A DNA stretch of 23,671 nt from Nitrospirales bacterium (GTDB lineage Bacteria; Nitrospirota; Nitrospiria; Nitrospirales; UBA8639), in NCBI GenBank assembly GCA_029261305.1, contig JAJDBO010000019.1, positions 1 to 23,671 on the forward strand, given 5' to 3'. This document shows positions 8,245-16,400 of this stretch, in pieces. The translations under genes were made by a program, and so were the position numbers. The first letter of the stretch is position 1; every line of letters begins with the position of its first letter. The notes below the pieces were generated by a model, which worked only from the letters and a program-made list of their open reading frames with translations, was not told where the DNA came from and ran no database searches.

Positions 8245-9918
8245 TTAGGTTGACAGTTCGACATCCGCGAGGATGGACACAAAGCCTTTTTGAATACTCA
8301 ACTCCGCATCATCAAAGACGAACTTAAACCCCTGCATAATCGGAATGGGCACACCGGTTTTGCCGAGACCCTCCATGGCCGTCAGGTACGCGCTTTCGCC
8401 AACAACCGGCCACACCAGGACACCGAAGTTGAGTCCATTGAAATGTGGCACGGTGGAAGACACGAATGTGACGGAATTATTGACATTAAGGATGCCGAAC
8501 TTGAGGGTTTGTGCCTTACCAGAAGGGGAAATTCCCAGAGCCAAATCGAGCAAGACATCCGTGCGAGCGACATCAAACACGATATTAGGCTTGGGTGTTG
8601 TTGGAGTTTCGATGACCAACTTGAAATGCATGTTCTGGGTGACGGCCATACCCCCCTGTAGCGAGGCTTTTTCGATAGTTTGTACAAAGGGCTTGACGCT
8701 TGGATATTTATTCAAGGTTGCTTCAAGCGCAGTCTTGCTCACAAACGCTTCCTGCCCCACCTCATTGAAGACCACTTGATAAACCATGGTTGGCAATTGA
8801 GCTTTTAAGACCTTCAGTACGGCATCGGTAAAGATATAGACGTCTTGGAATGCCGTCAGAGGCGCGGCCTTGGGCGAAATCTCAGCCTGCATGTAATAGG
8901 CGGCATAGGGTTTCAATGATTTAAGATAAGAAACATAGGTTTTCACTTGAAGTGCCGCCGGATTGTTCAGATTCCCAGGATCGACCGTGACATCGAGTTT
9001 CCCATTCTTCCAAAACGCCCAGTTCAACGCATCCACTTCATAGTTTGAGACATACACATTCACATGATGCATTTTGGGGACTGGCGGCACAGGAAAATCG
9101 ACTGGTGAGGTTCCATCATATTTTGTCGTTTGATAGGTGACGGCTCCGGTGACTCCGATCGTGATTCCGTTACTATTGGGAAATTTCAACCCAGAATCGC
9201 CAAGTGCAAAATCATAGGTAATATCATTGGCAAGTTTCCCGCTCGCGGCAATGGTGGTCGTCAGGGAATTCAAGAGCGTTTCAATCGAGGGACCAAGCTT
9301 AAGACTAGAAACAGAGTTTGCGGTTTCCTCTGATACATTATGTTGATAGCACCCGTGCACGGTCTGGCCTTGGAGAATGCTCTTGGCGGGGATATTGGGT
9401 CTTTCTCCGCTGGTCGCGGGCAACGTACCTGTTACCTTCATAAGGTAATCATTACTTTGGCTTTGATAGACAAACTGGAGCGTCAACATCACGGCAAGTG
9501 ACACGAAGGACGGTGAATAGCTGTAGTTATGGTTTCCCGGAAATTTACCGCAACTTGGGTATTTCCCTAACACAAAGCAACGATAATCCTTATAGGTTTC
9601 GTTCCAGTTGTATAAAGCCGAAAAATTCTCCGCATTGATGACCAGGGAAAATGTGCTGCCTGGCGGAGTGCCTGTGTGTAATTGTTGAATACTTTGATAA
9701 TGCGGGTGAAAGGTCACCATACTGCCGTTACTCAGCGTGATGTGGATATCGGAGTATAGGTCCATAGTGGTAGGATGGTGCGTGTTAAACGGTGGGATCG
9801 GTATGGTTTTATTCGCCGGCTTTAAACTACTCAGTCGATTGGCTGCCTTGTTGCCAATAAATTGCTCGGCGAAGAACTCAATCCCCGCTTTCCCAATCGC
9901 GATTGATAGTGCTTGCAT
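8245..9918 (-). CDS. BPI/LBP-like (TULIP superfamily) lipid-binding protein, paralogue 2
   Basis: A 557-residue paralogue of the gene just downstream, with the same architecture and no signal peptide. It begins MQALSIAIGKAGIEFFAEQF and has PPGSTFSLVINAENFSALYN, the linker FPVPPVP, then HHVNVYVSNYEVDALNWAFW and the tail GVPIPIMQGF...GFVSILADVEL. It forms a closer pair with paralogue 1: both share LSNGSM/LSNGTM, a C-x8-C loop (CFVLGKYPSC here) and the SLTTTIAASGKL stretch. Its last 45 residues are instead identical to paralogue 3. The ribosome site is modest (AGGGA, 9 bases before the ATG). Role inferred from fold only: holding a lipid or other hydrophobic ligand in elongated barrels. Confidence 0.72.
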   Translation of the reverse strand: MQALSIAIGKAGIEFFAEQFIGNKAANRLSSLKPANKTIPIPPFNTHHPTTMDLYSDIHITLSNGSMVTFHPHYQSIQQLHTGTPPGSTFSLVINAENFSALYNWNETYKDYRCFVLGKYPSCGKFPGNHNYSYSPSFVSLAVMLTLQFVYQSQSNDYLMKVTGTLPATSGERPNIPAKSILQGQTVHGCYQHNVSEETANSVSSLKLGPSIETLLNSLTTTIAASGKLANDITYDFALGDSGLKFPNSNGITIGVTGAVTYQTTKYDGTSPVDFPVPPVPKMHHVNVYVSNYEVDALNWAFWKNGKLDVTVDPGNLNNPAALQVKTYVSYLKSLKPYAAYYMQAEISPKAAPLTAFQDVYIFTDAVLKVLKAQLPTMVYQVVFNEVGQEAFVSKTALEATLNKYPSVKPFVQTIEKASLQGGMAVTQNMHFKLVIETPTTPKPNIVFDVARTDVLLDLALGISPSGKAQTLKFGILNVNNSVTFVSSTVPHFNGLNFGVLVWPVVGESAYLTAMEGLGKTGVPIPIMQGFKFVFDDAELSIQKGFVSILADVELST

Positions 9919-9936
9919 GGCTTTTCTTCCCTGCAG

Positions 9937-9952
9937 CCGGTATCTTCACCGG
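9937..9952 (-). promoter_or_regulatory. leader hairpin upstream of paralogue 2
   Basis: Arms CCGGT and ACCGG (5 bases, perfect) enclose a 6-base loop, about 19 bases upstream of the ATG. It sits at the same place as the hairpins before paralogues 1 and 3. Confidence 0.45.
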
Positions 9953-10003
9953 AGGTCTTGAAGGATGTTCGTACTAATCCCGTCTACCCAATGAACAATT
10001 TTC

Positions 10004-11659
10004 TTAAGTGGAAAGCTCGACATCCGCGAGGATGGACACGAAGCCTTTTTGGATACTCAATTCAGCATCATCAAAGACAAATTTGAATCCCTGCATGATC
10101 GGAATGGGCACGCCAGTTTTGCCGAGTCCTTCCATCGCGGTCATATACGCGCTTTCGCCAACCACTGGCCAAATCAAAATTCCAAATTTGAGTCCATTGA
10201 AATCGGGCACAGTGGAAGACACAAACGTGACGGAATTCTCTACATTGAGGATGCCGAATTGAAGGGTCTGCGCATGACCCGAAATTCCCAAAGCCAAATC
10301 AATCATGACATCCGTGCGGGCCACATCAAACACAATGTCTGGCTGCGGCTTTGTAGTCGTTTCGATCACGAGCTTGAACTGCATATCCTGTGTGAAGGCC
10401 ATGCCCGCCTGCAGCGCGGCCTTTTCGATGGGGGCAAAATAGGTCTCGGCGATCCCATTGTCCTTGAGTGCTGCTTCCAGGGCGGTTTTGCTGACAAACG
10501 CTTCGTGTCCAACCGCATTAGAGACCACGGTATACACCGTGGAGGGTAATTGAGATTTCAGGACCTTTAACACTGCATCTGTAAAAACATACGTATCCTG
10601 AAATGACGTAAGAGGCGCGGCTTTAGGAGAAATCTGAGCCTCCATATACACGTCGCCATAGCGCTTCAGAGAAGGAAGCGAGCTAGCATAGGTCTTTACT
10701 TTCAACGCCGCAGGGTTCGGTAGGTTAGCAGGCGTCACCGTCACATCGAGTTTCCCATCTTTCCAGAACGCCCAATTCAACGCATTCACCTCATAGTTTG
10801 AGACATACGCATTCAGGTGATGCGTCGTGGGCACGGGCGGCACGGGAAAGTTTGTCGGTGGGGTTCCATCATATTCGGTACCCTTGTAGGTCACGGTTCC
10901 CGTCACGCCGATGGTAATCCCTTTGTTCTCTGGGAATTTCAACTCCGAATCACCAACCGCAAAATCATAGGTGATGTTGGTGGTCAGCTTTCCGCTCGCC
11001 GGGATGCTGCTCAAGACCGGCGGGAAGATTTTGTTGATCTGGCCAGAAAAGTCGATGTGCGAAATCGACTTGGCCGTTGAGTCGGACACTTTGGTTTTAA
11101 AACATCCGTCACTGGTCTGGCCGTTAATCACGCTTTTCCCTGGGATATTGGCCTTAACATTAGCGGTGGATGATGGTGAATCCACTACGGCAATGGCATA
11201 GGTATTGTTCGTTTTATCGAATTGAAACTCGAGTTTCGGCTTGACGGTCAAAGAACCGAATTTCGGTTGATAGGTATACGACCCTTTCTTAGAAGTTGGT
11301 TTAAAACAAATGGTTGAACAGATGGTCAGCTTGTACGTTTCATACCAACTATACACCACAGTAAAATTCGTCCCCACGAGCACAAGGTTAAATTCGCTTC
11401 CCGGAGGTGTGCCTGTGGTGAGCTGGGTAATGCTTTGATATTCTGGATTAAAATCTTCAAAGCGACCATCAGATAGCGCAATCTTGATATCGCTATAATT
11501 GTATGAACCGTTTCCAGCCCCTTGTGAAAAATCAGGAACCGTAAAATTATTATCCGGGATGGGCATGTTCTTGAGTAATGTGTTGGCCTGAGTCGCCACA
11601 AATTGTTCTGTGAAGAACTCAATCCCGAGTGTGCTGATAGCAATTGACAGCGCTTGCAT
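10004..11659 (-). CDS. BPI/LBP-like (TULIP superfamily) lipid-binding protein, paralogue 3
   Basis: A 551-residue paralogue. The start is placed at the ATG at 11659 (MQALSIAIST), matching the other three genes. The longer reading from a TTG at 11677 would run through the ribosome site AAGGGG, which is 9 bases before this ATG. Features: LGIEFFTEQF, PIPDNNFTVPDF, SDIKIALSDG, PPGSEFNLVLVGTNFTVVYSWY, linker PPTNFPVPPVP, HHLNAYVSNYEVNALNWAFW and the tail GVPIPIMQGF...SILADVEL. Its N-terminal half pairs with paralogue 4 (INKIFPPVLSSIPASG, KGTEYDGTPPTNF). The loop that holds C-x8-C in paralogues 1 and 2 has C-x3-C here. No signal peptide. Function as for the other paralogues; sequence divergence in the N-terminal barrel suggests different ligands or partners. 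Confidence 0.72.
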   Translation of the reverse strand: MQALSIAISTLGIEFFTEQFVATQANTLLKNMPIPDNNFTVPDFSQGAGNGSYNYSDIKIALSDGRFEDFNPEYQSITQLTTGTPPGSEFNLVLVGTNFTVVYSWYETYKLTICSTICFKPTSKKGSYTYQPKFGSLTVKPKLEFQFDKTNNTYAIAVVDSPSSTANVKANIPGKSVINGQTSDGCFKTKVSDSTAKSISHIDFSGQINKIFPPVLSSIPASGKLTTNITYDFAVGDSELKFPENKGITIGVTGTVTYKGTEYDGTPPTNFPVPPVPTTHHLNAYVSNYEVNALNWAFWKDGKLDVTVTPANLPNPAALKVKTYASSLPSLKRYGDVYMEAQISPKAAPLTSFQDTYVFTDAVLKVLKSQLPSTVYTVVSNAVGHEAFVSKTALEAALKDNGIAETYFAPIEKAALQAGMAFTQDMQFKLVIETTTKPQPDIVFDVARTDVMIDLALGISGHAQTLQFGILNVENSVTFVSSTVPDFNGLKFGILIWPVVGESAYMTAMEGLGKTGVPIPIMQGFKFVFDDAELSIQKGFVSILADVELST

Positions 11660-11677
11660 AATGTTGGTCCCCTTCAA

Positions 11678-11693
11678 CCAGAATAATTTCTGG
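11678..11693 (-). promoter_or_regulatory. leader hairpin upstream of paralogue 3
   Basis: Arms CCAGAA and TTCTGG (6 bases, perfect) enclose a 4-base loop, about 18 bases upstream of the ATG. Compared with CCGG/CCGG before paralogues 1 and 2, one G-C pair is replaced by an A-T pair, so pairing is kept although the sequence changed. Confidence 0.5.
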
Positions 11694-11758
11694 ACTACCT
11701 GAATAATGTTGCCCCTCTCTTGTTGAACTCAGGGTCAGATCTAAATCCGTCACCGCTC

Positions 11759-13402
11759 TTAGGATAATAATTCCACATCCGCGAGGATGGACACGAAGCC
11801 TTGTTGAACACTTAACTCCGCCTCATCAAAAAGAAACTTAAAGCCCTGCATGATCGGAATGGGCACTCCGGTTTTGCCGAGACCCACCATGGCCGTCCTA
11901 TATGCGCTTTCGCCAACCACCGGCCACACCAGGCCCCCGAATGTCGGTCCATTGAAATTAGGCACGGTGCTAGAGACATAGGTGACAGAGTTCTCCACAT
12001 TGAGAATGCCAAACTGGAGGGTCTGAGCCGTGCCGGAAATTCCAAGAGCCAAGTTGACCAGGACATCCGTGCGTGTGACATCAAAAATAATATTTGGTTG
12101 TGGCGTGGTCGTGGTTTGGATCACGATCTTGAACTGCATATCCTGGGTCACCGCAATACCACCTTGAAGTGCCGCCTTTTCGATGGTGGCAAAATAGGTT
12201 TCGGCAATCCCACTACTCTTGAGCTCGGATTCCAACGCGGTTTTGCTGACAAATGCTTCTTGACCGACGGCATTGGACACGCTCTGATACACCGTGGACG
12301 GCAATTGAGATTTCAAGACGTTCAACACCGCATCTGTAAAAACAAATGCGTCCTGAAATGCAGTCAGAGGTGAGGCCTTGGGGGAAACCTGGGCTTGCAT
12401 ATAATTTGCCTCATAGGGTTTCAAGGACTTGAGCCAGCTCACATAGGTTTTGGCTTTTAGTGCATCGGGGTTTGGCAAGTCAGCAGGCTCTACCGTGACA
12501 TTGAGTTTCCCGTCTTTCCAGAATGCCCAATTCAACGCGTTCACTTGATAGTTTGAGACATACGCATTCAGGTGATGAGTAGTGGGCACGGGTGGTACAG
12601 GAAAGTTTGTCGGTGGGGTCCCGTCATATTCCGTGCCCTTGTACATTACGGCTCCGGTCACACCGATAGTGATCCCCTTACTGTTTGGGAAATTTAATCC
12701 GGAATCACCTAGCGAAAAATCATAGGTAATGTCGCTCGTGAGGTTTCCACTCGCGGGGATGCTGCTCAAGACAGGCGGGAATATTTTGTTGATCTCGCCG
12801 GAAAAATTGATATCCGATATAGACTTGGCCGTGGTGTCGGAGACCTTGCTTTTAAAACAGCCATCATACGTCTGCTCATTGATCACGCTCTTCGCGGGGA
12901 TATTGGCAATCACATTCGCGGTGGACGACGGGGAGTCAACAACGACAATGGCATACGTATTGCTAGTTTTCTCGTATGTGAACTGGAGCTTCGGGCTGAC
13001 GGTCAACGAACCGAATTGGGGGTTGTAGGCATATGAACCTGACTCAGAAGAAGTCCCTAGAGGGGATTTTTTTTTATAGGTTTCATACCAACTATATCCC
13101 ACTGTAAAATTGGTAGCCGCGAATACTAAGTTGAATTCGCTGCCCGGCATTATTCCTGTGGTGAGCTGTGAAATACTTTGATATTGTGGATTATACTTCT
13201 CAAACTTGCCATCAGAGAGTGCGATCTTGATATCGAGATAGAAATAATAAAGAAAGACTCCCTGGTGAAAAAAAACAGGAACCCTGAAAGTGCTATTTGG
13301 TACCGTGAGTTTTTTGAGTTGGGCATTGGCCTTCGTGGCCACAAATTCCTGCGCGAAGAACTCAATTCCGAGTGTGCTGATGGCTATAGACAGCGCTTGC
13401 AT
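11759..13402 (-). CDS. BPI/LBP-like (TULIP superfamily) lipid-binding protein, paralogue 4
   Basis: The first of the four tandem paralogues in transcription order, 547 residues, no signal peptide. It starts MQALSIAISTLGIEFFAQEF, with LDIKIALSDG, MPGSEFNLVFAATNFTVGYSWY, the linker PPTNFPVPPVP, HHLNAYVSNYQVNALNWAFW and the tail GVPIPIMQGFKFLFDEAELS. It lacks cysteines in the variable loop that has C-x8-C or C-x3-C in the others, but keeps the single conserved Cys in YDGCFKSKVS. It follows the 1298-residue gene after only 20 bases, with ribosome site AAAGGAG about 10 bases before the ATG, so the two should be on one transcript. Fold assignment is by eye from ordered motif similarity; ligand unknown. 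Confidence 0.72.
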   Translation of the reverse strand: MQALSIAISTLGIEFFAQEFVATKANAQLKKLTVPNSTFRVPVFFHQGVFLYYFYLDIKIALSDGKFEKYNPQYQSISQLTTGIMPGSEFNLVFAATNFTVGYSWYETYKKKSPLGTSSESGSYAYNPQFGSLTVSPKLQFTYEKTSNTYAIVVVDSPSSTANVIANIPAKSVINEQTYDGCFKSKVSDTTAKSISDINFSGEINKIFPPVLSSIPASGNLTSDITYDFSLGDSGLNFPNSKGITIGVTGAVMYKGTEYDGTPPTNFPVPPVPTTHHLNAYVSNYQVNALNWAFWKDGKLNVTVEPADLPNPDALKAKTYVSWLKSLKPYEANYMQAQVSPKASPLTAFQDAFVFTDAVLNVLKSQLPSTVYQSVSNAVGQEAFVSKTALESELKSSGIAETYFATIEKAALQGGIAVTQDMQFKIVIQTTTTPQPNIIFDVTRTDVLVNLALGISGTAQTLQFGILNVENSVTYVSSTVPNFNGPTFGGLVWPVVGESAYRTAMVGLGKTGVPIPIMQGFKFLFDEAELSVQQGFVSILADVELLS

Positions 13403-13422
13403 GGGTCATCTTCTCCTTTCAA

Positions 13423-16400
13423 TCACGCGGGAACCGCGAACACTTGCAGACTGGAACCGCTACGGTACACGTGATAAATCGTCATGCCGTCCTTCACACT
13501 CCAAGCCCCTTCAATGTTAATCACCTGAATGAAGGCGTCCTTTGTCAGTTTGATGCCTTTTTCTTCAAAGAGCTGAACCACCACTTGGATATTACGATCA
13601 TTGAAATCCTTTTGGGCCGTGAGCGGTAAAGAGAACAACGGAGGTGTGGGATTCCAATGCGCGACCCCTGGTTGAACCGCTCCGTTGGGTCCAATAAGGG
13701 CCTCAAACGTCAAACCATACATATTCCGCCAAATATCAACGGTGATCCTTCCGGCGACCACATTTTCGGGTGTTCGTGTCACACTTGGGTCTGGGGTACG
13801 GAACAGGAAGCTGCCATCCGGCGCATAGACATCCAGCAAATAGTCCGTGGTCTTTGAACCGTCATTGACATACGACAGAATGTAGACATGGCCTTGCGCT
13901 TCCACCGCCATGTCCAGATAGGTTGGCGTCCCTTTAGTAGGCGCATTGAGAGTAAAGTAAGAGGTGGCGTAATACACCAAGCTCTTGCCGGGGTTGGCGG
14001 TTGAAGGTATCAGCTTCCACGAATTATCCGTTCGCTGATCAATAATAAGCCATTGTTGCCCAGGTGTTTGCACTGCGATTTCCACGGTCGTGGGGATTTC
14101 ATAGACCGAGAGCGCTCCTTCCTCATTCACGACCGCCCACGACTGGCCGCGCGGGTCGGTGATCACCCAGCGTTGGCCTTTGGTATGCACCACAATCTGA
14201 GCGCTGAGTTTCGGGTCATTCATGGCGTCCTTGTCATACGACAGAATAATGCCGTTCTGTGATAACGCCTTTATCAACGGATCTTTATCCGGTTGAAATT
14301 TTCCTCCATCCAGTTCTGGAATGAAGTCACTAGAAAGCCCAAACTGGTAATTTAAGCCGGCTTCGATAATGCCGTTGACTAACGCTTGCGGAACCTTCCC
14401 GTTATCCAGATCATTGCTGGCTTCAGAGGTGGTCAGTTCAAACAACGGACTCATTGGAGTAAAGCTTGGCGCGGCATTGCCTTTCAGGTCGAAGGCCTGG
14501 ACCCGGCGGTTTTGACTTTCCAACACCAGAACTCTGCCATCCGGGGCGACAGCTAGGGCTTTGGGTCCGCGCATTAATCCTTGGCGTAGACCTTCACCAG
14601 AGACCATCAAGGCCACTGGTGCTTTTTTATCTTCGACCGCGGTTTCGGGTAATGGCAGCAACATCATTTTTTGGTCGCGGAACGAACATGCGATCACGGT
14701 ATTGCTTGGGTGAACCGCCAGGGCATCAATGTTTTGCAAAGGAAACTGGCCCCAGCTTTTCAAATCCGGATTGCCGAATCCGAAATTGGTCGTGCCATCT
14801 ACAGTCTGAAGCGTGACATGCCGCAACTGCATCATGTTCTCTCGTGGATCAAGCACAAAGTTGGTTTGATCCACTTGCGACACCGCATTTTCCGAGGGTG
14901 CGTACGCAATCTCTGGCCGGTTGGTAAACCCAATATCCGTGTTGATCAGACGGGAACTGGGATTGGCTAGAACTGACAGATTCTGGACGGCATAGAGCTG
15001 CTTATCTGATGGTTTGGCCGAGGCCTTATCGGGTTTGAGGTGTTGGCCTGAAGCCCGCCAGGCATACCCGACTTGGAATGCGCTGTTATTGATCGTGATA
15101 TCAACGAGTTCGCACAGCGTGCCAGCATCGTTGCAATTTAAGGCTGTCAATGGCGTCGAGGGGATCGTACCTTTTTCCCAAACATACGTGTCATCTGTGA
15201 AGGCAATTTGCTCTTTGTAGATATACTGGGTATCCGGCGCGAGCGGGACTAAGTTTTCTGTAATGTTCTTGTTACCCAAATCGAGCACGGTTCCGGAATT
15301 GGGCATGGCTTGAGTCCAATCACTTTGCCATGACCCGGCAAGCCATCCTGAATCGCTATACACACCCGCGATGATTCGAAATTCCCCACCCGCTGGAACA
15401 TCGATATACGTCAGTGGCAATGGCGTGTTGCTCGTAGTCGAGGGCATGGGACCAGTCAGCGTCATGTCAGTCCCATTTTTATATTGCAATGTGACAAGAT
15501 ACTTCGTGCCCACGCTTGGCCATACGGCTGTCTCTGGATTGCCGACTTCGCCATGTTTGGGATCAGGATGCAGTGTCAGGGTGACATCGATGGCACGACC
15601 GACCTTCACCGTAATATTAGCGGGAGAGGATAAGACCTCTCCGGTGGTGACGGCCATTTGTTCGACATTCATCACTACTGCTGCCGCTGTGAACAACCAC
15701 CCGACTGGGCCAAAGGCCTTGGAGAGGGCTCCAGCCGCGACTTGCGCGGTAATCCATTTTCCCAAGGCTTCCATGCCCTTTTGCAAGGCAAAGCTCAACA
15801 CGGAATTACCCAACGCGAACAGAACTTTTTTAGTGTTGAACAAAGCCGCGGCGGTCGCCGTTCCACCGCCGACAATACCAAACCCTATTCCAATAGCTGC
15901 GGCCGTGAGATCTTTGTCATTGACGATTTTGTTAAAGAGGGACGTACTCGTGATGGCCTTGCCAGCAATGATGAAAACAATGGGAACGCCATATTGCCAC
16001 AGCCCGGTTAACAAGGCGCCACGCCAGCTCACGTCTTCTTGCCAGTCAGTGGTACCAAGACTTCCAAATTGCAACTCCACTCCCGGTGCGTTTTCGAGTG
16101 CAAACTGCAATGCCGTGGGATCTGTTGGTACGGGAATACCCAGAATCGTATTGCTGGCGCTGATGGAATACAGCAACTTGGTTTCGGTTGTAGGCTTGCC
16201 GTTGGCATCCAGCAGGCGATAGCCAACGTACAGCGTGCGCAGATAGGTGTTGGATCCATCAATGGAGAAAATATCTTTCTCATCAATTTTGATGGATGAG
16301 GAATCCACCTGTATTCCGTGGTGCCTAGTTTTTTCGCTGACGGTCCATTTAAATTTCGGGTCTTGCTCTTTGCTAACATGAGCTTGCGGAACCGTTTCAC

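Noticed and set aside
11660..11677. TTG start adding six residues to paralogue 3
   Set aside because: The added part covers the ribosome site, and the other three paralogues all begin at the MQALS methionine.
15371..16222. 283-residue plus-strand ORF opposite the 1298-residue gene
   Set aside because: It is antisense to a well-supported gene, has no recognisable domain and its residues look like a shadow translation.
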